From Rhizophagus clarus (lineage: Eukaryota; Glomeromycota; Glomeromycetes; Glomerales; Glomeraceae): a stretch of 64,000 bases of DNA. The notes under the pieces are model-generated. The model was not told where the DNA came from and did not search any database. It saw nothing but the letters and a program-made list of their open reading frames with translations. The stretch spans positions 248,001-312,000 of the forward strand of contig BLAL01000162.1 in NCBI GenBank assembly GCA_015698045.1, given 5' to 3'. The translations under genes were made by a program, and so were the position numbers. Below, piece after piece: positions 42,300 to 53,849 of this stretch (positions within the stretch are counted from its first letter, which is position 1; the number at the start of each line of letters is the position of its first letter).

Positions 42300-44280
42300 A
42301 TTTAATTAAAAATATTAATCAGCCATTTGCAATATTTTGGAAAAATATATTGCAATCCAGAAGCAAAGAAGGACTATATACCTTTCAAACTATACAAATT
42401 TTTGAGCAGTTGCAAAAGAAACAAAGTCAACAATAAATTTAAGAATCAAATGATCAAATATTCAGAAACACCACCTTTGTTTGAATCCTTAATCGAAATC
42501 TATTGTTTTATTGGGGAATTACCAGTCAATTTCAAAATACAATCTTCAAAAAAATGAGAGACTTACTGAAGATTTAAGTAAAAATAGTAGTAATGCTACT
42601 ATAACTACAAAAGATAAACAATCAAAGAAAAATACTGAATCAACAAAAAAAGAATTTCAAAGATGTAATAAAGAGGCAAAAACAAAAAGAAAAAAAAGGA
42701 TGAAGAGTATATAGAATTGAGTAATTTAAATATTCAGGAAACATCAGAAAATCCTATTAGAATTAGTAAAAATATTTCAAGTTCTAGTATTTCACCATTA
42801 CGATATTGACCTTCTTTTTATTATAATAATCTTTATGATGATCTAAGTATTACTATACTTCCAGGTTTTTCTTTTACATCAAATTATAGATTATATGATG
42901 ATAAAAATTATCAAAGCAAAATTAAATTTTGCTCTAAATATCAACAAAAGAGTAATTTTAGAAGTTCAATTAAAAGCTCTACGCTTAAACAATCTATAAA
43001 CCAACCTGAATCACAATCTTTATCGTCTTCAAAATCCCAACCTAGTGGTAACAATTCTCATACTTGGACAAACCTACTTTTAAATATTACAAGACAAACT
43101 ACTCAAAATTTTGGATCAAATCCTAATTGAATAAATACTTTAAATTTATAAAAGCAATCAATCTTTAAACTAGTAGCTAAAGTGAAGAAATATTTTGATT
43201 GAAATGCTGAACCTAAAGAGCCTCACTTAGTAAATTTTCCAGAATTTAAAGAAGGAAATTAAGATCCTGTGGAATAGTTGGAAGCTTTTGAAAGAGTCTG
43301 TGATACCAATAAGGTACTGAAAAATAGAAAAATAATTTTAGTTGCTTTATATTTAAAAGAAACTGCTTTTATCTGATATAATCATATAAATATTCAAAGT
43401 TGGAATAATCTTCTGTATTGACCAATTTCATTTATTTATGCCTTTATAGATTATTTTTATAATCCCTTTAAACTGAATCAATGGAAATATCAATTGAAAA
43501 ATAGAAAACAAAAACCAGGTGAAAATATAGAAGATTATATTGCAATAATAAAAGAATTATGGAAAAGAGTTGATCCTCAAGACAGAAAAACAGAATTAGA
43601 TAAAATCCATGAATTTATTGAAGGGTTATGACCTGAATTTATAATTTCAGTTCAATCAGCTATACCAGAAACTGCTAAGGAAATAATGGACAGGGCACGT
43701 GTATTGGAAACTACCTTATTTTTAAATATAGAGTTATCTGCTTATTTATTAATTCCAGATTATCTTCAAAATATAAATGGAGAAATGATTTCAGCAAAAT
43801 CTAATATGGCTATGTTTCAACTTATCTATACTACTACATAACAAGTAGAAAGTATTGAAAAAATTGTAGAAAGGTAAATTAGTGAAGAAATTGCAGCTGC
43901 ATTGAGTCAAATTAGAACAGAACTAAAACCATATCAAAATAATCAAAATAAAAATTCTAGATGCTATCTATGTAGAAAATATAAGCATATTGCTAAAAAT
44001 TGCAGACAAAGAAGCTTTCAAAATAATGGAAATAATAACAACAATAATAATAATAATTAAAAAAACAATAGTAATAATTGTCAAAATATTGAATGCTATA
44101 ATTGTAAAAGAAAAAATCATATTTCAAAAAACTGTAGAGCACCTGCAAAACAAAATTAAAACTAAAATAGAAATAATACTCAATCTTTAAACTAATGTCC
44201 ACACCTTTAGAGAATAAGAGTGCAAACAAACCAAAGTCCTCAAATAGCATTAATAATGAAAATAATGTTATTGTTAATTT
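42300..44280 (+). mobile_element. LTR retroelement fossil, gag part with two CCHC knuckles
   Basis: A + strand gag-type region has a capsid-like stretch in the middle and, near its 3' end, two zinc knuckles of CX2CX4HX4C type. It is broken in more than ten places. No protease, polymerase or integrase part is recognised, and no terminal repeats are seen. It is old, judging by the density of damage. It lies between two inverted terminal pieces of repeat R (ending 42091 and starting 44281). Ty3-like gag is the best guess. Confidence 0.7.
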
Positions 44281-45256
44281 CATTGATCAAAATTGATACT
44301 ATCAAGTACATATCAGGTACCTATATATTGGTGATTAATCAATTATATATCAGGCTTTTTTACATATCAGGTACCTAATTTGTTATATCTTAAAAATATG
44401 TCTAAAATTTAGTCACTGATATGTTATATTAAATGCCCAATATTTGTACGAAATTCAAAAATTATTATATATATCAAACACTGATATTTGTACAAATCTT
44501 TTAATTTTTTCTTAATTAATAAACATTTGCTTACATTTCATTTTTTTCCTTTTATATCTTCCTTTCTTCTCTGTTTCAACTTGATTAGATTGATCAAATT
44601 CAATTATTATAAAATTTTTTTATTGATTGTCTATCTTATAAAAAAAAAATTCTTTTTCAGTTTTTAATCTGATTTTTTATTTTTTTCTGGTTTAAGCTAA
44701 AATTATTTTTTTTTATTTTCTTTTCAGTTTTGAACTAGAATTTATTTCTTTTTTTTTGTAAGTATCATCAGACAAATTATATAAATCCATTTATATATGT
44801 AGAACCTTATTAAAAATAAATATTAACTACAATTTTCTTAATTAATCTATTCATCATATGTTTCTAAAACTAGTACTGATAAAAATTTTGTAATATAACA
44901 CTAATTTTCATTTTCATATTTTATTGATTTTATAGTACATGTTTTCTTAAAAATCTTTTTTCTTTCTAATAGGTAAAGTTGACATTATATATAAACTATT
45001 TGGTCTACTATCTAACTTTTATGTTCCTTCTATTTTTTGCTTAGTATGGGTTGTCACAAGATAGGAAAAAGAAGTTTTGAAAGTTAATACAAAAAATATG
45101 TATGAGAGGTGAGAAAATCTATTAAATGTATAAACATTATAAATGCAAATCGATAAGCATGCTATAAAGTGTGTATTGAACTTGAGTGTAAAGAAGTACC
45201 TGAGCATGAAATAGATGATAATAGCAAGTGTTCTTTGGGTTTATGCTTAGTCATGT
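44281..45256 (+). repeat. Repeat R, copy 2
   Basis: It starts CATTGATCAAAATTGATACT, the C-to-T-shifted equivalent of copy 1 (CACTGGTCAAAATCGATGCT), and is co-linear with 29861-30840 to the end (CTTAGTCATG). It is clearly more AT-rich than copy 1. Confidence 0.65.
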
Positions 45257-45879
45257 AGAGAAGCAATCTGTGAATGATAATCCATGCAAATAATGCAAAT
45301 ATCCAGATAATACGAATATCCAGATTATTTCTAGGTATTACAGATTTATATTATTTATTTACAAATAATCTGCAAATATTTGTGAATTTTTACAAATTTA
45401 ATACTAAATTTGTAGATCAAATTTGCTGTATTTTATGATTTATATATTTTATATATTTAAACACTAAATAGTAAAGCATTATGTAAAGTTACAAAATTTT
45501 AATATAAATATATAATAATAATAAAATTAATAGAACTTATTGTAAAGAAATTAAGAAAGTCAGTCAAATTTCAGCAATAAAGTGAATAAGATCAATAAAC
45601 TATGTTTATATCTATGCACAACATCCCAACGTTCCAACAACCCAATACTTAAACATAAAACATCAGAATATATATTTTCGTATAACTATCTCTATTTCGT
45701 ATATATATATAATACATTCACATTTTCAGATCATCATCTCACTATTTCAACCCATTTTGGAAATACTTTATCAATCCAAAATATAAAATCAGATTTAATG
45801 ATTACATTATAAGTATGATCATGTAAATTCACAAAAATATATATTTTTACGTAATTTTTTTATAAAATTAATCTTTTTT
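45257..45879. other. AT-rich spacer, nothing firm
   Basis: ATCCAGATAATACGAATATC, then CAGATTATT and CAAATAATCTGCAAATATTT words near 45300-45380 suggest debris of a small inverted-repeat element. A 76-codon frame at 45582-45812 has no recognised feature. Confidence 0.35.
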
Positions 45880-46990
45880 CTCTAGTAATAGCTGAAGAAA
45901 CTGATTCACTTACACCTTTAAGCGACCATGATAATGAAGAGAAAGAAATCAGAAAATCTAATCAAACTGCTTCTAGACCTTCTAATAAACGTTCAAAAAA
46001 ACAAAAATTAACGCAATACATCCTCAAAAAAGCGAAGACACTTGAAAAAACACACAAATATAAAAGCTGGATGTGAAAATGATGAGAACCTGTACTACTT
46101 GATAATGGAAATACTGGTGCAGAATGTTTGGTTAAAATTACAGATGAGCAACTCTGTGGAAAACTTTATTTAAACAGGAATTCAACAAGTAATCTAATTA
46201 TGCATCTTGTTAGATTATATCAAATTACTGAAAATACAGATGTAAAAGAAAAATCAGTAAGTTCAATATCTTTTTACCATATCAATTACTTAAAATAAAT
46301 ATTAATATTTTTAAAACACAAATTTAAACCACTCTTACCAATAAAATAAGATCACATAATAAAGCCAAGCAAATATAACTCTAGCAATCATTTGTTAACT
46401 GATTCAATACCACTCAAACTTGTTCAGAGTGAAATGTTTAAGAAATTTCTGCATGATCTAGACCCAGGTTTCATTGTACTTGATGTTAAATTGATAAAAA
46501 AAATTATACATAGTGCATATAATTATACGCTTTCCTTAATTATTCAATATATTGAGGATCATGCAATTTTAGTTAATTTAACCACCAATCTCTGAACTGC
46601 TCAGAATAGGCAAAACTTTATTGGAGTGACATGCTGCTTCTTAGATGAGAATTTTCAGTTACATGAACTTGTTTTTGCAGTTACTTACGTTTGATATCTC
46701 CATACTGCAGATCATATTAGTAATACTCTGCTTGAATTATTAGATCACTGGTTGTTAAGAGAGAACGTTAATGTAATTACCACAGATAATAGAGCAAATA
46801 TAAAAGGGCAATTAAAAATATGAATGAAATTTCTTCTAATATTACTTGGTAGTTTTGTACAGCGCACATGTTACAATTGGTTATAGGTAAAGGACTGGTA
46901 TATGTAAAGTTACTTGTGTTAAGAGCTAAATGATTAATTAATTTTTCATGAGACCAAAACAATCAGAAAGACTAAAAAATATTCAAATAA
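45880..46990 (+). pseudogene. hAT transposase (BED-finger type), decayed and C-terminally truncated
   Basis: The first exon (to 46256, donor GTAAGT) has a basic linker (NKRSKKQKLTQY) and a BED-like finger remnant (AECLVKITDEQLCGK ... NSTSNLIMHLVRLY). After an intron, text from ~46348 reads DSIPLKLVQSEMFKKFLHDL, FIGVTCCFLDENFQLHE, TADHISNTLLELLDHW and VITTDNRANIK, then a frame change before the TAHMLQLVIGKGL-like part. These are the hAT signatures (T.DxW/FIGVT, DNxAN, CxAHxLQL). There are several stops (for example TGA where the W of LWTA is expected) and at least one frameshift. The dimerisation domain at the C-terminus is absent. A plain DNA-transposon relic. Confidence 0.78.
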
Positions 46991-47219
46991 ATATTAGAAA
47001 TCAAGTGGTAGAATTTATTTCAAAAAAAATAAATATTTGAATAAACAAAAAAAATTAACTAATATTAATAGTAGATTTTTTTTTAGAATTCCAGATAAAC
47101 AAGCACATATTTGCACCATTGTATTGCAGATGTTACCACTTGATAGAACTCAAGTTTTTTGGCTTGGAGGAAACTGCTAGAAATCAAAATACAATCAACT
47201 ATAAAATATTACGTGTAGA

Positions 47220-48170
47220 ACAGAATCTGGTTAATTCTGGTATTCTGCACTAGGATACACAGCAGACTATTTTCAAATCAGTATCTGATGATCAACAAAA
47301 TTTGCCAGTTAATCCCAATGATATGCAGATTTTTCCTGACACAGATACTGTATTACTGCCTTCTTCTTTTAGTACACTTGATGCTAAACTAAATAAATTA
47401 AAGAAGGTAGCACCCAAGTCTATAGAAAAAGTATACATTAACCAAATAATCCCTAATGATAAAATGAATAACGTTAGAGATATTTTCGTATATGATATAC
47501 CTGCAGGTTGGTCCCATGCTAAAATTATAGCCAAACTTAAAGCATGGGGTGATATTATATCCATAATGATAAAGCATTAACGTAAATATCAAACATTACG
47601 TATAAAGATTTGACTCTCAACTTTTTCACTGGTATCTTTTGACCAGGGTATATGGCAATACTCTTTAGGTGACCAAGCGGTACAATGGTTTTCAGAACAC
47701 TGGCCTCTATAAGATGTGAACAGTTCTGCTTATACCTTAATAACCTATCTTAAGATAGTAATTGTTGGCAATTATGGGACTATAATAAACCTTCAACTAT
47801 TTTTAATCATTATCTGATTAAAGCTCTCAAGTATTTCAATTCTGGTGGAAAATCCCAGATTGTAGCGTACTTTGAAAAATATCAAGATGTAAAGTTTTGT
47901 CATAAGACAACTTTCAATTTCAACCATAATAGTACCGACCACTCTTATCCATGGTGTGCTTCTTCTATTTCCTTCCAGAACGAAACAAATAGCCTATGAA
48001 GAATTCTAATAAGCAGAATTCTGGTTCTTCTAAAGCTTACTCTGTTAATTCTAAACCTATCAAGGACCAAGCAAAGTTTTCCAAAGAAAAAGAAGTCTTT
48101 GGGCAAGAAGTCTAATGATAAAATGGATATTGTTAAACTCTTGCTAGCTTTAATTTCTTAATTGTTTTTA
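47220..48170 (+). pseudogene. ORF1-family RNA-binding protein, second copy
   Basis: It reads VSDDQQNLPVNPNDMQIFPD, LDAKLNKLKKVAPKSIEKVY and VRDIFVYDIPAGWSHAKIIA, then KYQTLRI, and a Lys-rich tail (KKKKSLGKKSNDKMDIVKLL). The DIFVYDIPAGWS and KYQTLRI words are equivalent to DILIYDIPAKWS and KYKTVRC of the minus-strand copy at 6.5-8.1 kb, so the two are the same family. It has several stops and frame changes. A 3' UTR follows and is interrupted by the TTA-flanked transposon at 48427. Confidence 0.62.
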
Positions 48171-48501
48171 TTTTAGTAGAATAGCATTAAAATTTTTTAT
48201 TTTTTTTCTTTCTTTTTTGGTTTGTTTGTTTGAGTAATATTGCTAAGCAAAGAACTTCTTATAAAGTTTGTGATTTAAGGTATCGATGACTTTGGTGAGG
48301 TTGATTACAATTTATACTTCAGGTAGGAAGCCGTAATTTGTTTTCTTGCAGGGCAAAGTGCTTGATTTTACTAAGTATTATCTTTCACCTGAGATGTCCA
48401 TGATAACTGTTTTTTGGACCTACTTAGGGGAGGGCCAGAAATCACGTGTTTAATTAAGGGGGGGTAGGAGGGAGTCTTATTGATCATGTCTATAAATAGT
48501 A

Positions 48502-48864
48502 CACAGGTCGAAATTAATTAAATAGGGTATCAATAAAGTATCAATAGGTTATCAATCGGCTATCAATAAGCTACTCTATTGGTAGCCTATTGAACTTGCG
48601 CCATAATCCGTCACCAATCAGGCAGGCTGATTGATAGCCGATTGATAACTTATTGATAACCTATTAGTATCCTATTGGTATTTTTATTAAATAGGGTATC
48701 AATAGAGTATCAATAGGTTATCAATAAGTTATCAATCGGCCTGCCTGATTGGTGACGAATTATGGCGCAAGTTTAATAGGCCACCAATAGGATAGCCTAT
48801 TGATAGTCGATTAATAACCTATTGATACCCTATTGATACCCTATTTAACTAATTTCGACCTGTG
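48502..48864. mobile_element. CACTA-type foldback MITE (363 bp)
   Basis: The ends CACAGGTCGAAATTA are exact inverted copies, flanked by GTA at 48499-48501 and 48865-48867. The whole element folds back into two ~170-bp arms around a short TTTTTATTAAAT loop. The arms carry reiterated GGGTATCAATA/GGTTATCAATA words, like CACTA subterminal repeats. It is nested in the TTA-flanked transposon. Confidence 0.87.
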
Positions 48865-49013
48865 GTAATTTTGTGGCTTGTATTTGTTTTGTATTTTTTA
48901 CAATTTAAAATAATAAATTTTACGAATTTCTTTTAAAAAAATTATAAATTCCCATTTTAATGTGTAAATTTTATTATAAATTTTTACAATTATTCGTGAT
49001 TAGATAATACATT

Positions 49014-51031
49014 TCAAAAATTTACATCAATTACTATAAAAGGAAGATTATTTGGAATATCTTCATAGGTACACAAATTTTGAATGTGATTTGAACGTTT
49101 ATAATATTGTGTATGAACTGTTTTTTTGTGTTTAGTTACAAAAGATAAAGTTGGAAAATATTTGTCACATAAATTGCAACACAAACATTGGTGTAATTCA
49201 GAAGATATAGATGGACAATGTTGATCATATTTGGGAATTTTAAGCACATCAAAATATTCAAGAATGTGAATTGGATTCAAGAAATGATTATTACGACCTT
49301 TAGAAACTGGAGGAAGAAAACCATCGTTTTATACAAGTAAAGTAGCTGCTTCCTCACATCGTTTTAGTTGGCAGTACTGTAGATTGTTACACTTATGAAT
49401 ATCAAAAGAATAGCGGCAGATTTATGTATGTTTTTCTATTCAAAGCCAAAAAATTTGTTTCAGTTTCCATATTGTCTTCTGGTATATATTCGGCATATAC
49501 AGGATAACCATTGATGTTATCTTTTTTCTATAACTTACATAAGGTTTCTCCAGAATAGGCAAAATTTTGTCGTGCTAAATTATCATCAATCACCTTTCCA
49601 TATTATAGGTGGCTGCCATATTTATCATGGAGAAGAGTTATTCTTGCAAGTTTTCTGGATAAAAAAGTCATGCTTCTTTCTACAGGATTGTATGCGTATT
49701 GGCCAGATGCATGAGTACAAATCATCATGTAATCCAAGTCTGCATCGCGAAAATACTTACAATACTGCTTTATATTTTTTAGATGATATGGGTTCTCATC
49801 AGATCCTCTATCTACCAAAAGAACTACAATTGGATGATGCATATTGCTACTATCTAGAAAAGATTTTTGAAAGCTTTGAAGATGTCAAATTTTTTGTAAA
49901 TCTAACATATGACTTGAAGCTGTTGTTAAAAGCCATAACTTTGGTCATATAAATATAGCTAAACGTCCTGATCGTGTTGATTCATTTGTATCAGTTGGGT
50001 CAATTACGAAATATACTGAGGGAATTAATTTGTGTTTTGAAGATACTGGAAAATTGTGATTGGGAATGGATACAGGCTAGTTGTGTGTCTGAACTGTTGA
50101 AAAGGTATGACCTACTGCAGGAATACCTAAAGGGACTTTGGTCTTATCATCTTGTGATATGATAATTGAATGTTCAGGAAAAGTCTCTACAAATTGTCTA
50201 ATGCTTTTTACAGATGCTAAACAATAATGACTATCCTTATGAGAGCTCATTTCGTTTCTAGATATAGCAACATTCCAAATAAGAGCTGGATGGTGATGGC
50301 GTTTTGCTTGAATGGAATTTGGATAACGTGGTAAAAGATAGGTTTGAAGACAGGATTTTGAAAGATATTGTTGATAGTTCTCTTCTATAGCCGTTCAAAG
50401 ATGAAAAATGGTGTGAACTTTAATCTATTCTTTTCTTCACCGATTATCTGCCAAACCAAATTCAATACATGCATGCAGTTGATCGTACAATTCTGGATTT
50501 TTAAGCGCATAGGAAGGTCTACCTGGTGAATCATATTTTTCAACAATATTTTCTTCTAACAATAGCTGCGAAATCTTTCTTGTATTGCTGCATGTCATTT
50601 TAAATAGGTAAGGCATTTATTTTGTTGAAGTATTACCTGCTTTTCAGAATTTATTTGATTTACAAGTTGTTTTTTCATAGAATTATCTGTCAATATATCA
50701 AGCATAGCAGTATATTCTGCTACTTTCTTCTGTGCACGTTCCTTTTCACCATTAGCATAACATTGTGCCACTACATTTTGTGATATTTGAATTTCTTCAT
50801 CATGCTTTAAACGAATTTGTACACATTTTTGTATTGGAGGTCTAGACAGTCTAGAATTTCTGAAATTTGAAACTTAAAAACCATATCTTATTAATGGAAC
50901 TGGAGTAGCCAAGTAGCATGTAATGGTATCTTTAATTTCATTATCATTATTTTTTTTACCTCTTTCCATATAGTATTTGCTTCCTCTAATAATTGCTGTT
51001 TTTGTGGGTTTGGGTTTGAAAGTTCAATCAT
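49014..51031 (-). pseudogene. DDE-type transposase of the TTA-flanked transposon, multi-exon, decayed
   Basis: It starts MIELSNPNPQKQQLLEEANT (51031). Next come a helical segment (AQKKVAEYTAMLDIL) and a winged-helix-like part (ISQLLLEENIVEKYDSPGRP). The catalytic region has SQDDKTKVPLGIPAVG (about 50145), FVIDPTDTNESTRSGRLAIF, VVLLVDRGSDENP (about 49800) and YNPVERSM (about 49690), which I read as the D, D and E. The C-terminus has CNNLQYCQLKRCEEA, then FLPPVSKGRNNHFLNPIHIL, and a C2H2-like finger CCNLCDKYFPTLSFVTKHKK plus TVH. Introns are suggested by GTAAAA and GTAATA donors near 50955 and 50630. A few stops and frame changes make this copy inactive. Confidence 0.75.
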
Positions 51032-51448
51032 TTTTAATACGCCTAAGCGTTGCAAAATTCGTGGTATAAAAATGTTGGATTTTTATAAAGATATTTTTTC
51101 TCAAACTTTGGGCTTGTTAAAAACGTTTGCATGCTTTATTTTTTTAATTTTTCTAATGAAATACGAATAACTGTGAAAAAAAATTTTTTTTAGATTATCT
51201 ATCATTGTAAAAATCAATTTGCCGCAGTATAAGTCACAAGGAGTCATAAGGGTGGGAGGGGATTAGAGCATATATTGGCTTATAAACACGTGTTTTCTGG
51301 CCCTCCTCTTATGTAATTCCTCCAGTTTGATCAATCATCTATACTTACTTAGACTTGTTTTTATATTGAATTTATCTTGCTTTTTCTTTTTTGAAATTTG
51401 TAATTATAAGTTCGATTGTTTTAATAAAAAAAAATAAAAAAAATAAAA

Positions 51449-52019
51449 AGTATCAGTTTAAAAAAAATTTTTTGATATACGTGTGAAATTAAAATTTTCT
51501 CTATATATATATATATATATATGAAAATCTTTATTATACGAATAAGGGGTTTTGCTACGCAAATATAATTACTGAGCTGAAATAAAAATAAGGTCAACTA
51601 CGTATTTAAATATCTAACCAACTAAAAATTTTATATTAAAATAAGCAAATAAAAGTCTTACATAGGGTTTTTTTTATATGATCATTAAGCAAACTCAAAT
51701 CTAACATATTTATATATTATTTGGGATCTTAGATTACCCTCTTTTATATTGTACAAATTTTTTTTACTAGTAAATTCGTGTAATGTGGATTTGTCTGATT
51801 GATAAGTATATAAGTGTATAATTTCATCATGTATAATGGATAGAATTTTTAGAGTAAATGTAATTCAACTTGATGATTAACTTTACTTATTCGATGAAAG
51901 GCTGGTTTATTATTAGAAAAAGAAGTTTTCACATAAGCATATTTGCGCAATAGTTATACAGATTTAAAGGTGACTGATGATTTATTGGTGGGCACTGTAC
52001 TATATCTAATGCTCCTGAA
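51449..52019. other. AT-rich spacer, nothing recognised
   Basis: A (TA)n run at 51503-51522. No gene. Confidence 0.4.
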
Positions 52020-52290
52020 TGAATAAATTTTTGAAATATTTTAACTGTAATATTACGCAGGTTTACAGTTTCATAAATTTGCAGAATATTTTGACCGTAA
52101 TATTGCGTAAATCTTATAATATTGAAAATTTGCGTAATATTTTGACCGTAATATCACATAAATCTTACGAAATTGTAAACTTATGTAATATTTCAAAATT
52201 TTTTAAAATATTATACCATAAACTTTTGTAAACTTATAAAATTGTAAACTTATGCAATTTTTCACCCTATAAAATTTCCTGATGTAAATA
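52020..52290 (+). repeat. Tandem ATATTTTGACCGTAATATYRC repeats
   Basis: AATATTTTGACCGTAATATT, then GCGTAAATCTTA, recurs at ~52086 and ~52136, with further diverged units. It ends TATAAAATTTCCTGATGT like the array at 9340-9680. Confidence 0.55.
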
Positions 52291-52406
52291 AAGTTTTAAA
52301 AATAATAAAAGAAAAGTATTTTAAATGCAATATTGTTTTCTATTTATTAAATAATAGTTTTTTAAAATTAATATTAGTTATTTTGAGAATTAAATATGAG
52401 AATCAA

Positions 52407-52450
52407 GTATTAAGTAAAAAAAAAAAAAAATTTTTTTTTTTTTTTTTATA
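52407..52450. repeat. A-run/T-run junction
   Basis: About 14 A followed directly by ~18 T, a perfect foldback of homopolymers. Confidence 0.8.
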
Positions 52451-52522
52451 AAGAATTATAAGAATTATAAGTTTTATAGTAGATAATCATGAATCATGAT
52501 CAGTTTAATGTATAATCTCCTA

Positions 52523-53090
52523 TAAAAATATTATATTAATCAAAAATTTGAGGTTTTAAATTTTAAATCAAATTTTAGATTTATTTGAGATGAAAATAAA
52601 TTAATGTATATTTCATTTTAAATTTTTCTATATTTTATTTCAAATTTTTTATTTCAAATCTTTGTATAATTTATTTTTTAAACTTTATAAAATGTAGTTA
52701 TTATATTGAAATTTTTATTTAACAATATATTAACAATTTTTTTATTGAATTAAAATTAATAGAATTATTTTTTAAATTTTTTTTAAACAATTTATTTTTT
52801 TACAGTTTTTTTATTAAAAAAAAATTGTTTGTGTATTGACTTGTAATAAAATAAATAAAGATTTTTAATTTATATATTAATAGATAGTAAATTAATCATA
52901 CTAATGAAGTTTAATAAAATTTATTTTAGGTTAAAATATAAGATGATTCAAATTAAAATATAGATCAAATCTGAGATAAAATATTGAATCAGATTCAAAG
53001 TAAAATATGGGTAAATTTAAAGTAAAATGAATAAATCCATATTATAATTTGGGGGTTTAAACCTCAAATTTTTGATTAATATGATGTTTC
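52523..53090. mobile_element. MITE, ~0.57 kb, ends ATATTAATCAAAAATTTGAG
   Basis: ATATTAATCAAAAATTTGAG, then GTTTTAAA, at the left is mirrored by TTTAAACC and TCAAATTTTTGATTAATATG at the right. The inner parts repeat TTTATTTTAAATTTT/AAGTAAAATA words. The ends are approximate. Non-coding. Confidence 0.65.
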
Positions 53091-53419
53091 ATAAATTAAA
53101 ACCCAAATAATTATAATAAAAGTTACCTTTATAGTATAATTACCTAAATATGTATTTAAAGTAAAGTAAAATCATGTGATTTTGGTATAATTTAAATGGT
53201 TAATTTTTTTTTATAAATAAAGGTTAATATAACTTTAAAATTACAAATGATTTTGATGCTATTTTTTAGTATATGAGCCAGAAAAACTTTATTTTATATT
53301 AAATTTTTTTAGTATTATCAATTGACTTTGTAATAATTAGTTGAAATTTATCTATGATTGAATTAAAAAAAATTATAGATTGTTATTTTCTTATGATTAC
53401 CAATCTTATATTTTTACAC

Positions 53420-53602
53420 TATAGATGTCACCCAAATTATTTTAAGTAAATTCAAATTAATTTGTACATTTTGACAGCTATAATTTCCAAATCCCAAATG
53501 TACAAATTGCAAAATTAATATATGTAGTTTGTAAATTAATTTGGATTTGTATATTTGGGCTGTCATAATCCCAAATTATTTTGGATTTGGATGGCATCTA
53601 TA
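53420..53602. mobile_element. MITE, ~0.18 kb, ends TATAGATGYCAYCCAAAT
   Basis: TATAGATGTCACCCAAATTA at the left and, inverted, TATAGATGCCATCCAAATCC at the right. A second inverted pair (TTGACAGCTATAATTTCCAA / GGCTGTCATAATCCCAA) lies inside. TA at both ends is compatible with Tc1/mariner. Confidence 0.68.
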
Positions 53603-53715
53603 TTTCATACTTATTTTATACTATTAAGAACAAGTATTAAAATAAATAGTAATACTCTATTATTTTATGAACATCCTCTAAAATAATCTTTCATTAATGT
53701 AGATATATGAAAGGC

Positions 53716-53844
53716 AGTCAATAGAAAAGAGGGAGATCAAAATTTTCACTAATTTTGGTTATTAAGCTAATTTTGTGCACATGATTAAGATCAGTAAAGT
53801 GGTTTAATTTTGACCAAAATTTGGATTTCCCTCTTTTTTACTGA
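53716..53844. mobile_element. MITE, ~0.13 kb, ends CAGTNAAWARAGAGGG
   Basis: CAGTCAATAGAAAAGAGGGA, then GATCAAAATTTT, is mirrored by AAAATTTGGATTTCCCTCTT plus TTTTACTG. No clear target duplication. Confidence 0.65.
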
Positions 53845-53849
53845 AGTTA

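Larger units (their letters stand above)
48427..51308 (-). mobile_element. TIR DNA transposon, 2.88 kb, TTA target duplication, unassigned superfamily
   Basis: The termini GGGGAGGGCCAGAAATCACG and, inverted, GAGGAGGGCCAGAAAACACG match over ~26 bp with two or three differences and continue TGTTTA. TTA stands at 48424-48426 and 51309-51311. A multi-exon gene on the minus strand (51031-49014) fills most of the element and codes for a DDE-type transposase. TTA duplication alone would suggest PIF/Harbinger, but the transposase motifs do not. A CACTA-type MITE is inserted at 48502-48864. Confidence 0.82.
47200..51448 (+). mobile_element. ORF1-family retroposon, second copy, with nested transposon
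   Basis: The coding relic at 47.2-48.2 kb is followed by a UTR-like segment to 48423. The sequence resumes after the transposon at 51312 (TGTAATTCCTCCAGTTTGAT) and ends in an A-rich tail TTTTAATAAAAAAAAATAAA... at ~51420-51448. The 5' end and a target duplication could not be fixed. If correct, the 2.9-kb DNA transposon landed in its 3' UTR. Confidence 0.5.

Noticed and set aside
42300-44280. A working retroelement
   Set aside because: The gag region is heavily broken, and neither a polymerase part nor terminal repeats can be found. It is a fossil.
48427-51308. Assignment of the TTA-flanked transposon to PIF/Harbinger
   Set aside because: The 3-bp TTA duplication fits, but the transposase text lacks the Harbinger DDE motifs and no Myb-like second gene is seen.
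52407-52450. A/T homopolymer junction as a functional foldback or origin
   Set aside because: Homopolymer junctions of this kind recur (55.85, 57.2, 62.2 kb) and may be length-variable or assembly-affected.
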